Positions 1 through 5,628 of a stretch of DNA of 5,688 bases are shown here, in pieces. Origin of the DNA: an uncultured Helicobacteraceae bacterium (GTDB taxonomy: Bacteria > Campylobacterota > Campylobacteria > Campylobacterales > Sulfurimonadaceae); contig CAIUZU010000257.1 of the NCBI GenBank assembly GCA_903903705.1, positions 1 through 5,688 of the forward strand. Reading direction: 5' to 3'. The first letter of the stretch is position 1. The number at the start of each line of letters is the position of its first letter. Both the position numbers and the translations under genes were made by a program. The notes under the pieces are model-generated. The model was given only the letters and a program-made list of their open reading frames with translations, searched no databases and was not told the origin of the DNA.

Positions 1-27
1 AAATAGTATTTAATTTTAATGTAGCAT

Positions 28-52
28 AGATCTCAAATTATATTTGAGATCT
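28..52 (-). terminator. Perfect 11-bp inverted repeat just after tpx, possible terminator
   Basis: The arms AGATCTCAAAT (28-38) and ATTTGAGATCT (42-52) are exact reverse complements around a 3-nt loop. The repeat begins 5 nt after the tpx stop codon on the minus strand, the usual place for a transcript-ending hairpin. The stem has only three G/C pairs per arm. The minus-strand sequence after it is AT-rich but has no clean run of T, so it would be a weak intrinsic terminator. It could instead stabilise the mRNA 3' end or be a protein-binding palindrome for a gene beyond the left edge. The repeat is certain; its role is inferred. Confidence 0.5.
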
Positions 53-57
53 GCTCG

Positions 58-567
58 TTATCTAGCCTCTTTTATAGCTTCAAGTGCCGCTTCATAGTTA
101 GGCTCTGCCGTAACCTCTTTTACAATCTCTTTGTAAACTATAGTTCCGCTTCTGTCAATCACAAAAACAGCTCTGGCACTTAGTCCTTTTAGCTTGTTGT
201 CATCCATTAAAACGCCATATGCTTTGCTAACGCTTTTATCTAGATAGTCGCTTGCAACAGTTAGGTTTTCAATTCCGCTTGTTGTACAAAATCTCTCAGA
301 TGCAAATGGCAAGTCCATAGATACGACCATTGTTTCGCAAATATCCAAATTGTTTACATCTTCGTTAAATCTTCTTGTTTCAGCCGCACATGTATCGGTG
401 TCAAGAGATGGAAGTGTTATTAGAAGCTGTATTTTGTCTTTTGCTCCGCCAATCTCTACACTGCTTAAATCAGTTCCGATTGCAGATACAATCGGCGCTT
501 TGTCTCCTACACCAAGAGCATCTCCCGCTAAATTTACAACCGAACCTTTAAACATCGTTGTTTGCAT
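58..567 (-). CDS. tpx: Thiol peroxidase (Tpx, atypical 2-Cys peroxiredoxin)
   Basis: This peroxiredoxin reduces hydrogen peroxide and alkyl hydroperoxides, normally using thioredoxin as electron donor; Tpx is cytoplasmic or periplasmic depending on species, and no signal peptide is seen here. At 169 residues it has the family's normal length. The peroxidatic cysteine is C60 in SLDTDTCAAETRRFN, with the conserved T57 three residues before it. The resolving cysteine is C94 in the LPFASERFC segment, and the active-site arginine fits R132 in LSARAVFVID. These match C61, C95 and R133 of E. coli Tpx. A third cysteine, C77, is not at the position of the E. coli third cysteine (C82). The ATG start is supported by an AAGGA site 6 nt upstream and a TATAAT box beyond it. 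The gene stands alone, divergent from the small membrane protein gene, and is followed by an inverted repeat. Identification is secure. Confidence 0.97.
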   Translation of the reverse strand: MQTTMFKGSVVNLAGDALGVGDKAPIVSAIGTDLSSVEIGGAKDKIQLLITLPSLDTDTCAAETRRFNEDVNNLDICETMVVSMDLPFASERFCTTSGIENLTVASDYLDKSVSKAYGVLMDDNKLKGLSARAVFVIDRSGTIVYKEIVKEVTAEPNYEAALEAIKEAR

Positions 568-573
568 AGATAA

Positions 574-578
574 TCCTT
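574..578 (-). promoter_or_regulatory. Ribosome binding site of tpx
   Basis: The minus strand reads AAGGA followed by 6 nt and then the tpx ATG. The match and spacing are good and fix the start at 567 rather than at the internal methionine codon 5. Confidence 0.8.
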
Positions 579-590
579 AAATTTTTTTGA

Positions 591-596
591 ATTATA
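591..596 (-). promoter_or_regulatory. Candidate -10 box of the tpx promoter
   Basis: A perfect TATAAT on the minus strand ends 23 nt before the tpx ATG. This would give a leader of roughly 15-17 nt that still contains the AAGGA site. No clear TTGACA-like -35 is seen, as is usual in Campylobacterota. The DNA is AT-rich, so a chance match is possible. Confidence 0.55.
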
Positions 597-643
597 TTAT
601 CATAAAAATAGTGTAATTTATCTTTTATTGTATAGTTTTTCAA

Positions 644-649
644 TATAAT
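644..649 (+). promoter_or_regulatory. Candidate -10 box for the small membrane protein gene
   Basis: TATAAT lies 26 nt before the ATG at 676, preceded by T-rich DNA (TTTTATTG, then a TTTTT run), the pattern typical of Campylobacterota vegetative promoters. It partly overlaps a small inverted repeat (TATTG at 626-630, CAATA at 641-645). With the tpx box it makes 568-675 a divergent promoter region. Confidence 0.55.
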
Positions 650-662
650 CTAAAAAATAGAT

Positions 663-668
663 GAGAAG
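663..668 (+). promoter_or_regulatory. Ribosome binding site of the small membrane protein gene
   Basis: GAGAAG, an imperfect match to the AAGGAG consensus, lies 7 nt before the ATG at 676. An in-frame TGA at 670-672 rules out any longer start, so the site and ATG together define the N terminus. Confidence 0.55.
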
Positions 669-675
669 TTGAAAC

Positions 676-906
676 ATGCAAAACCCTTTTGAGTCAGGTC
701 ATATAAAAAATTATATACTTCTTTATGTAAGCGTAGTCGTTATCATGGTGCTTTTTTTTATAGCAACGACTCTTTTTCATGATGTTGAAGAGGTAGATAA
801 AAAGGTATTTGCAGAGGCAAAAGAGAATCTGCATGTAGAGAAAAAAGAGCCTCTTGAAGAGAAAACTCCTTCTCATCAGTTTAAACTCTTAGAAAAAGCC
901 TACTGA
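676..906 (+). CDS. Small single-pass membrane protein of unknown function
   Basis: I do not recognise this 76-residue protein. A short N-terminal stretch with H9 and K11 is followed by one strongly hydrophobic segment at about residues 13-34 (ILLYVSVVVIMVLFFIATTL). The remaining 40 or so residues are rich in Glu and Lys, with no cysteine and no recognisable domain. The balance of charges suggests the N terminus inside and the tail in the periplasm, but this is inferred. It has its own candidate promoter and ribosome site, and it is the only plus-strand gene here, divergent from tpx and convergent with exbD. Its TGA stop (904-906) lies beyond the exbD stop (900-902), so the two genes overlap by 7 bp. 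The reverse-strand reading of the same region is a 60-codon low-complexity shadow and was discarded. The gene is probably real because of its clean membrane segment, start signals and fit between neighbours. Confidence 0.7.
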   Translation: MQNPFESGHIKNYILLYVSVVVIMVLFFIATTLFHDVEEVDKKVFAEAKENLHVEKKEPLEEKTPSHQFKLLEKAY

Positions 907-1298
907 TTCTCTTTTGTAATAATATATAGCTGTTCGTGGTTTAAGCGTTTTAAGATATCCATAACGCTTACAAAATCTTGAAATTTCGACTCTTTATCGC
1001 TTCTAAGAACAACTGTCTGATCTTTTGGAATTGCAGAGAGTTTACTCTCAAGTGTTTTTAGATCCACCTTCTCTTTATCTACAAACAACTCACCTTTACT
1101 GTTTACATAAATGGTTAGCTCTTTTGTCGTATCTTCCTTTTTTGTTGCCTTTGCTTCTGGCAGTTCTATGGGAATGATACCTTGGGTTATAAACGTCGCA
1201 GTCGTTAAAACCATAACTAAAAGCACGAGCATGATGTCTATAAAAGGAACGACGTTTATCTCGTCAAATCTCTTTTTTGGTTTTTTAAATTTCGGCAT
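900..1298 (-). CDS. exbD: ExbD, proton-channel partner of ExbB
   Basis: ExbD is an inner-membrane protein that works with ExbB to use the proton motive force, usually to energise TonB for uptake through outer-membrane receptors. The protein has 132 residues: a basic cytoplasmic N terminus (KFKKPKKR), one membrane helix at about 17-37, and a periplasmic domain from about 40 onward. The helix carries the signature NVVPFIDIMLVLLVMVL, in which D21 is the expected proton-carrying aspartate (D25 in E. coli ExbD). The short size fits the ExbD2 type known from Helicobacter and relatives. TolR belongs to the same family, but there are no tol or pal genes nearby, so ExbD is preferred. The ATG lies 6 nt after the exbB stop without a strong Shine-Dalgarno sequence, so its translation is probably coupled to exbB. 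It is the last gene of the operon, and no tonB follows. Confidence 0.93.
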   Translation of the reverse strand: MPKFKKPKKRFDEINVVPFIDIMLVLLVMVLTTATFITQGIIPIELPEAKATKKEDTTKELTIYVNSKGELFVDKEKVDLKTLESKLSAIPKDQTVVLRSDKESKFQDFVSVMDILKRLNHEQLYIITKENQ

Positions 1299-1304
1299 AT
1301 CTGT

Positions 1305-1754
1305 TTACTTGCTTGCTTTGTCTTGAGCTATATCAAAAGCTGTCAATATCTTCTCAACTTTGCGAAGTAAAAGAGTGTAGACAACGATAGCAGGCATAGC
1401 GACAATAAGACCCATTGCAGTTGCTTTAAGTGCAAGAGCAAGTCCTACCATGATTTTTTTTGCATCAATCGTTCCGGCATCTCCCATGGAGTAAAAAGCG
1501 AGCATAATCCCGATTACGGTTCCCAATAGACCTACATACGGCGCATTAGAACCTATAACGCTTATAATACTGAGGTTGTCGGTCAAATCCATCTCAAGCT
1601 TGTCTCTATTGTCGTAATCTGCTATGCGAAGGGTGCTATAAAACATCATTCTTTCTATAAACAACCAAAGGGTAATAATACTCATAAGAATGAGCAACCC
1701 CATAACTCCATAATCTAACGTCATTTCTGCATATGCTAAAATGTTTTTTTCCAC
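1305..1754 (-). CDS. exbB: ExbB, MotA/TolQ/ExbB-family proton channel subunit (short type)
   Basis: ExbB forms the multimeric inner-membrane channel that surrounds ExbD and energises TonB-dependent transport. At 149 residues it is much shorter than E. coli ExbB (244) and fits the short ExbB2 type known from Helicobacter. Helices are expected at about 14-36, 66-90 and 103-130, with a reduced cytoplasmic loop between the first two. Family motifs are clear: SNAPYVGLLGTVIGIM, with T79 matching E. coli T148, and ALKATAMGLIVAMPAIVVY, with T112 matching T181. The position of E. coli E176 is a leucine here (L107), and K110 lies near it. The start is GTG (1752-1754), not ATG. An AAGGA site 6 nt upstream supports it, and the next Met is residue 11, close to the first helix. 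The GTG shares one base with the kinase TAG stop (TAGTG), so translation is probably coupled. Confidence 0.94.
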   Translation of the reverse strand: MEKNILAYAEMTLDYGVMGLLILMSIITLWLFIERMMFYSTLRIADYDNRDKLEMDLTDNLSIISVIGSNAPYVGLLGTVIGIMLAFYSMGDAGTIDAKKIMVGLALALKATAMGLIVAMPAIVVYTLLLRKVEKILTAFDIAQDKASK

Positions 1755-2584
1755 TAATTTTCCTTAAATTTTAAAATAACCGTTGTGCCGATATTCGGCT
1801 TTGATCTAAATTTCAGTGATATTGCGTTTGCATCGCAAAATCTCTTCACCATACCAAGACCTATGCCAAAACCTTTCATGTTTTGATTGCCTTGGTAGTA
1901 GTTGTCAAAAATTTTTAAAAGCTCTACATCATCAATTCCACAGCCGTAATCTTTTATATAGAGCGTAAAATCTTGCAATTGTATATCTATTTTATGAATA
2001 TTTGGTGAATATTTTACTGCATTATCTATAAGATTGTCAACTACTTTTGATAAGCCTACTTTATCATTTTTGATTTGAGTCTCTATAAGATCAAGAGTGA
2101 ATTCCATATGCGGATAGATGCGATTTAAAAATTCAACTCTACTCTCTATGAGTTTATCAAGCTCTATAGTCTCGTAGTTTACGTTTGAACTTTGCAACTT
2201 TATCATATAGTCAAGCTCATTGTATCGTTGCTGCAGCATCTCACATGCACTCTCTATTCGGGTGGCTCTTTTTAAATCTTTGTCGCTGCTGAGATTTTTT
2301 TTCAACATGTGAATATTTGTCATGATTGTGCTGATTGGCAAGTTTAACTCATGGAGTGTCTCTTTTGATAAATTTTGAAGATTTGTTAAATGTTCAAAGA
2401 GCGGATCTATGGATAGTTTGGAGATAATTATTCCTGCAAAAGTGATTAAGAGAGATAGTATAAAAATAAGTATAAAAATATTTTCAATCTTTATAACTGC
2501 TACGAAATAGTATAAAACAGTCATTATGGCAATAGCTGTAACGACATAATAGACAAAAATAATAATACGAAGATTATGAAACAA
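1754..2584 (-). CDS. Membrane sensor histidine kinase of a two-component system
   Basis: This kinase should autophosphorylate in response to an unknown signal and pass the phosphate to the regulator encoded just upstream. It has 276 residues. Two hydrophobic segments at about 7-30 and 35-55 are separated by only a few residues (IKIEN), so there is almost no periplasmic sensor domain. No clear HAMP domain follows. The phosphoacceptor is H78 in TLHELNLPIS, a variant of the usual HELRTPL with Asn in place of Arg. The catalytic domain is complete: the N box VVDNLIDNAVKYSP (N188), the G1 box DYGCGID, an F-box-like IFDNYYQ, and the G2 box GFGIGLGM. The only start upstream of the first helix is TTG (2582-2584), with a weak TAGGG site before it; a stop in frame lies four codons upstream of it. 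The alternative ATG at codon 21 would cut into helix 1. It overlaps the regulator gene by 11 nt and exbB by 1 nt. Confidence 0.9.
   Translation of the reverse strand: MFHNLRIIIFVYYVVTAIAIMTVLYYFVAVIKIENIFILIFILSLLITFAGIIISKLSIDPLFEHLTNLQNLSKETLHELNLPISTIMTNIHMLKKNLSSDKDLKRATRIESACEMLQQRYNELDYMIKLQSSNVNYETIELDKLIESRVEFLNRIYPHMEFTLDLIETQIKNDKVGLSKVVDNLIDNAVKYSPNIHKIDIQLQDFTLYIKDYGCGIDDVELLKIFDNYYQGNQNMKGFGIGLGMVKRFCDANAISLKFRSKPNIGTTVILKFKEN
1761..1765 (-). promoter_or_regulatory. Ribosome binding site that fixes the GTG start of exbB
   Basis: AAGGA on the minus strand lies 6 nt before the GTG at 1754, inside the last codons of the kinase gene. It is the strongest ribosome site at any of the overlapping junctions and supports GTG over internal methionines. 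Confidence 0.75.
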
Positions 2585-3227
2585 GTTTATACCCTATACC
2601 GCGGATATTTTCTATATTTATTTGCGGAATAAGCTGTTTTATGCGGTTTATATAAACTCTTAGCGCACCGTCGCTTCCGCCATCGCCTCTGCTCCAGAGC
2701 GTATCTAAAATGAGCTCTTTGGGAACAGTATTGTTTACATGCTGCATAAGAAGGACAAGAAGGTCATACTCTTTTTTAGAGAGATCTAGCTCTTTTTTGT
2801 TATACAAAATGCGTTTATGGGTATTGTCATTGCACAACAACCCCACACATGCGACATGATCTGATTTAACTCTTTTTAAAAGTGCTTTAATGCGAAGAAG
2901 AAGTTCATCTATATCGAAAGGTTTTGTTAAAAAATCATCCGCACCGCTAAAGAAACTTTTTTTTAGCATCTCTTTATCTTTATGAGATGTTAGAAAAATA
3001 GCAGGTGTTGTGTCGTTAGAGTCTCTAAGCTCTTTAAGCAGGGTCGTGCCGTCGATGAGAGGCACGTTAATATCAAGAAGATAGAGATCAAATTTTTGTT
3101 CATATGTAGCATCCATCGCACTCTGTCCGTTTGGGGCATGTGTAACTTCAAAACCGCTCTCCTGCAATAGATCAACAATGGTATCTGCAAAAAGCAGATC
3201 ATCTTCTAGAAATAAAACTCTATTCAA
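2574..3227 (-). CDS. OmpR/PhoB-family two-component response regulator
   Basis: This is a DNA-binding transcription regulator switched by phosphorylation, with the adjacent kinase as its obvious partner. It has 217 residues. The receiver domain spans about 1-120: acidic residues E8, D9 and D10 in FLEDD, phosphoacceptor D52 in LLDINVP, T80 in FLTS, and K102 in LTKPFD. A winged-helix DNA-binding domain occupies about 125-217, with the typical segments LSKKEYDLLVLL, LRVYINRIKQLI and the closing ENIRGIGYKLVS. The start is TTG (3225-3227). No ATG lies between the upstream in-frame stop and the conserved VLFLEDD segment, and MNRVLFLEDD aligns exactly with family N termini. The Shine-Dalgarno match is poor, and the start overlaps the last 8 nt of pyrC, so it probably relies on ribosomes finishing pyrC. 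Target promoters are unknown; autoregulation cannot be judged from this sequence. Confidence 0.95.
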   Translation of the reverse strand: MNRVLFLEDDLLFADTIVDLLQESGFEVTHAPNGQSAMDATYEQKFDLYLLDINVPLIDGTTLLKELRDSNDTTPAIFLTSHKDKEMLKKSFFSGADDFLTKPFDIDELLLRIKALLKRVKSDHVACVGLLCNDNTHKRILYNKKELDLSKKEYDLLVLLMQHVNNTVPKELILDTLWSRGDGGSDGALRVYINRIKQLIPQINIENIRGIGYKLVS

Positions 3228-4227
3228 CGCTTTGTATAGCCCAGTTTATCACCCTTCCTGCATACATTGGAACGACATTTCCGTAGTCATCAGGCACTAC
3301 AAAAGGGCGTTTTTCTAAAATTATCTCTTTAAATTCGGGACAAATTTTATAGATGCTTTGAGCATTGTCGCTTACAAAAGCTTGAAGATTGTCTAATTTG
3401 TCATACTGTTCAAAAATTTCGCATAGAAGCTGCAGAGCGATAGGGGCACTAAATACTCCTGCCGCACATCCTGCACTCTCTTTTTTGCTTCTTGGATGAG
3501 GTGCTGAGTCTGAGCCGAACATGACTTTCGGATGTGCTTCAAGTGCAACGCTTAAAAGTGCATCCAAATCTTCAGGACGTTTGGCAATCGGTTTGCAGAA
3601 GTTATGAGGCATCATCATGCCGCCGACTACGTCATCAAGGGTGAAGAGTAAGTGATGAACCGTTATGGTTGCGTAAAGGTTTTCATATTTGTCAAGCATC
3701 TCAACTGCAGCTTTTGTTGTTATATGCTCCATAATGATTTTTAAATCAGGAAAATTTTTAGCCAAGATTTCATAAATGCTCATAAATTCCGCTTCTCTAT
3801 CCATAACAAAACCGTTTGTCTCACCGTGAACGCATAGAGGAATGCCCAAAACGCTCATCGCCTCTAGCGTTTGGCGCATCTCTTCTACATTAAAAGATGA
3901 AACACCGCCATCAGAGTTGGTAGTAATACCTGCAGGATAGAGCTTTATCGCCATAATATCCTGTGCGACCGAAGCTAAAAATCTTTTGTCGTAGTTTTTA
4001 TAAAAAAGTGTCATATAAGGTTCAAAGTAGTCATTCGGAACAGCCGCCATAACACGCTGTTTATATGCTTTTACATCTTCAAGCGTGTCAACCGGCGGAA
4101 CAAGATTTGGCATGATAAGTCCGCCGCTAAAGCTGTATGCGCTAAGCGGAGCAACATTTTCAAGCATTACTCCATCGCGAAGATGAAGATGCATGTCAAG
4201 CGGCATCAAAAGAGTATGAGTTTTCAT
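3220..4227 (-). CDS. pyrC: Dihydroorotase (PyrC)
   Basis: Dihydroorotase is a cytoplasmic zinc enzyme that cyclises N-carbamoyl-L-aspartate to L-dihydroorotate, the third step of de novo pyrimidine synthesis. The protein has 335 residues, close to E. coli PyrC (348), and belongs to the same class. Metal and substrate residues are all visible: H13 and H15 in DMHLHLRDG, R17, N41 in MPNLVPP, the lysine to be carboxylated K95 in AIKLYPAG, H134 in CVHGE, H168 in MEHITT, and catalytic D240 with H244 in FGSDSAPH. The ATG start has an AAGGA site 5 nt upstream. It follows the phosphomutase gene after 11 nt, and its last 8 nt overlap the response regulator gene. Nothing suggests loss of function, and the placement next to signalling and transport genes looks like a packed-genome operon rather than a pathway cluster, since no other pyr gene is here. 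Confidence 0.97.
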   Translation of the reverse strand: MKTHTLLMPLDMHLHLRDGVMLENVAPLSAYSFSGGLIMPNLVPPVDTLEDVKAYKQRVMAAVPNDYFEPYMTLFYKNYDKRFLASVAQDIMAIKLYPAGITTNSDGGVSSFNVEEMRQTLEAMSVLGIPLCVHGETNGFVMDREAEFMSIYEILAKNFPDLKIIMEHITTKAAVEMLDKYENLYATITVHHLLFTLDDVVGGMMMPHNFCKPIAKRPEDLDALLSVALEAHPKVMFGSDSAPHPRSKKESAGCAAGVFSAPIALQLLCEIFEQYDKLDNLQAFVSDNAQSIYKICPEFKEIILEKRPFVVPDDYGNVVPMYAGRVINWAIQSVE

Positions 4228-4232
4228 TATTT

Positions 4233-4237
4233 TCCTT
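4233..4237 (-). promoter_or_regulatory. Ribosome binding site of pyrC
   Basis: AAGGA on the minus strand lies 5 nt before the pyrC ATG, placed exactly in the short gap after the phosphomutase stop codon. This indicates independent initiation on a shared mRNA. Confidence 0.75.
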
Positions 4238-4238
4238 G

Positions 4239-5597
4239 TTATAGAGAGTTTTTAGCTTCTAAAATCAAATCGTTTATAGCTTTTTCATAGAGTTTTGCCT
4301 CTTCTTGCGAAGTTGATTCAAAACGAGTAACCAAAACGGGAGTCGTGTTGCTTGCTCTTACCAATCCCCATCCATGTTCAAAATTTATACGAACACCGTC
4401 TACGTCGATAATGTTTTTTATTTTTGGAAACGAAGAGGGAGGATTTTTAAGAAGCTCTTTTACTCTGTTGATGATTTTAAACTTCTCTGATTCGGTAGTT
4501 TTTACCTTTATCTCTTCTGTTGAGAAAACTTTAGGAAGTTTTGCAAGTTCAGCGTCTAAGTCTATGCCGTCGTGAATTAGTTCTAGCATTCTAAGCGTTG
4601 CGTAAATAGCGTCATCATAACCAAAATAGCGGTTTTTGAAAAATACATGTCCGCTCACTTCACATGCAAGATCTGCATTTACCTCTTGCATTTTTACTTT
4701 GAGGTTTGAGTGACCAGTTTTGTACATGATAGCTTTTGCACCGCGACTTTCTAGTTCATCGTACATCACTTGTGAGCACTTAACCTCTCCGACAACCGTT
4801 GGCTTATCCATCTTCATCGCATATAAAAGAGCCATCATGTCGCCTTTTATATTATTTTTATGGGTTAAAACTGCGATTCTGTCCGCATCGCCGTCATAAG
4901 CAAAAGCGATATCCCCATCAGTTGCTAAAAGCTTTTTAATGTCTTCAAGATTATGTTCGTCGGAAGGATCCGGATGGTGGTTTGGAAAAGTTCCATCAGG
5001 ATCTACAAAGAGTCCTTTTGTGTTAAGTTCTAATGCACCGAAAATTCTCTCCGTAACAACACCTGCAACACCGTTTCCGCAATCATAAACTATTCGTGAG
5101 GGCATACCTTTTAGATGTTGAAATTCGCTTACTAAAAAGTCTACATAACGTGTAAGAGCATCTATCTTTGTTACATCTCTAGCAACTTTGAGTGGAAAAT
5201 CCATCGCTTCACACTCACGACCAAGTGCATAAATCTCTTCGCCAAAAAATGGAGCTTTGTTTATAGTTATTTTAAAGCCGTTGTACTCACTTGGATTGTG
5301 TGAGCCTGTGATCATAACAGAAGCTGAAGGTGTGATGCCGTTCCAATCTTGATAATTTGTAAAATAGTTTACGGGAGTCGGAACCAGACCCATATCTAGA
5401 ACTTTCTTGCCACCGGCATTGAGTCCATGAACTAGATACTCAAAGAGGATAGGAGAGTGGCTTCTTGCATCATAACCAACCGCTACATACTCGCCATCTA
5501 TTTTTGAAGCCAAAGCATAACCTATGCGAACAACACTCTGCTCATTTAACTCTTTCTCGAAAATCCCTCTAATATCATACTCTCTGTAAATGCTCAC
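4239..5597 (-). CDS. Phosphomannomutase/phosphoglucomutase (alpha-D-phosphohexomutase family)
   Basis: This cytoplasmic enzyme interconverts hexose 1- and 6-phosphates through a phosphoserine, supplying mannose-1-P or glucose-1-P for nucleotide sugars and surface polysaccharides. The protein has 452 residues, near the 463 of Pseudomonas AlgC, with the four-domain order intact. REYDIRGIF begins the first domain. The phosphoserine is S99 in TGSHNPSEYNGFK. The Mg-binding loop is DGDADR with D235, D237 and D239. The sugar-binding loop is CEVSGH (E313, S315). The phosphate-binding loop is RASNTTP (414-420). These loops favour a PMM/PGM of the AlgC/ManB group over phosphoglucosamine mutase; which sugar is preferred cannot be read from sequence, so no symbol is given. 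The start is GTG (5595-5597): an in-frame stop lies two codons upstream, there is a good AAAGGTG site, and a later start would remove the conserved N terminus. It is first in the operon. Confidence 0.93.
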   Translation of the reverse strand: MSIYREYDIRGIFEKELNEQSVVRIGYALASKIDGEYVAVGYDARSHSPILFEYLVHGLNAGGKKVLDMGLVPTPVNYFTNYQDWNGITPSASVMITGSHNPSEYNGFKITINKAPFFGEEIYALGRECEAMDFPLKVARDVTKIDALTRYVDFLVSEFQHLKGMPSRIVYDCGNGVAGVVTERIFGALELNTKGLFVDPDGTFPNHHPDPSDEHNLEDIKKLLATDGDIAFAYDGDADRIAVLTHKNNIKGDMMALLYAMKMDKPTVVGEVKCSQVMYDELESRGAKAIMYKTGHSNLKVKMQEVNADLACEVSGHVFFKNRYFGYDDAIYATLRMLELIHDGIDLDAELAKLPKVFSTEEIKVKTTESEKFKIINRVKELLKNPPSSFPKIKNIIDVDGVRINFEHGWGLVRASNTTPVLVTRFESTSQEEAKLYEKAINDLILEAKNSL

Positions 5598-5603
5598 TTT
5601 TTA

Positions 5604-5610
5604 CACCTTT
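5604..5610 (-). promoter_or_regulatory. Ribosome binding site that fixes the GTG start of the phosphomutase gene
   Basis: AAAGGTG on the minus strand ends 6 nt before the GTG at 5597. An in-frame TAA at 5601-5603 prevents any longer reading, so the site and GTG together define the start. Confidence 0.7.
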
Positions 5611-5628
5611 TGTAAATTTATGGATGTT

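Larger units (their letters stand above)
900..5597 (-). other. Probable six-gene operon: hexose phosphomutase, pyrC, response regulator, kinase, exbB, exbD
   Basis: All six genes face the same way. Successive junctions are: 11-nt gap (phosphomutase to pyrC), 8-nt overlap (pyrC to regulator), 11-nt overlap (regulator to kinase), 1-nt overlap (kinase to exbB) and 6-nt gap (exbB to exbD). No terminator-like hairpin or intergenic space for a promoter is seen inside. Transcription probably starts in the 5598-5688 leader, although promoters hidden inside coding sequence cannot be excluded. Co-transcription is inferred from spacing only. Confidence 0.75.

Noticed and set aside
588..602. AT-rich TGA...TCA stretch over the tpx -10 box, considered as a Fur- or PerR-type operator.
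   Set aside because: Only one half (TGATAAT on the minus strand) resembles such a box; the other half mismatches at most positions, and AT-rich promoters give such half-sites by chance.
626..645. Inverted repeat TATTG...CAATA with a 10-nt spacer next to the plus-strand -10 box, considered as an operator.
   Set aside because: Five-base arms in DNA this rich in A and T are expected by chance.
661..672. Three-codon reading frame ATG AGA AGT TGA just before the small membrane protein gene, considered as a regulatory leader peptide.
   Set aside because: It overlaps the ribosome site itself and has no ribosome site of its own; most likely coincidence.
694..876. 60-codon open frame on the minus strand opposite the small membrane protein gene.
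   Set aside because: Composition is dominated by Lys, Tyr, Phe and Ile from AT-rich antisense sequence, with no domain; the plus-strand reading has better start signals.
676..906. The small membrane protein as a truncated TonB.
   Set aside because: No TonB C-terminal domain, no Pro-rich linker and no Ser-x3-His motif in the helix; only the general outline is similar.
2990..3202. 70-codon open frame within the response regulator gene in another frame.
   Set aside because: It lies wholly inside a well-supported gene and its protein has no recognisable features; a frame shadow.
900..5597. The whole operon as a novel defence or mobile system.
   Set aside because: All six genes belong to well-known core families with intact active sites, and no recombinase, repeat boundary or composition shift is seen.
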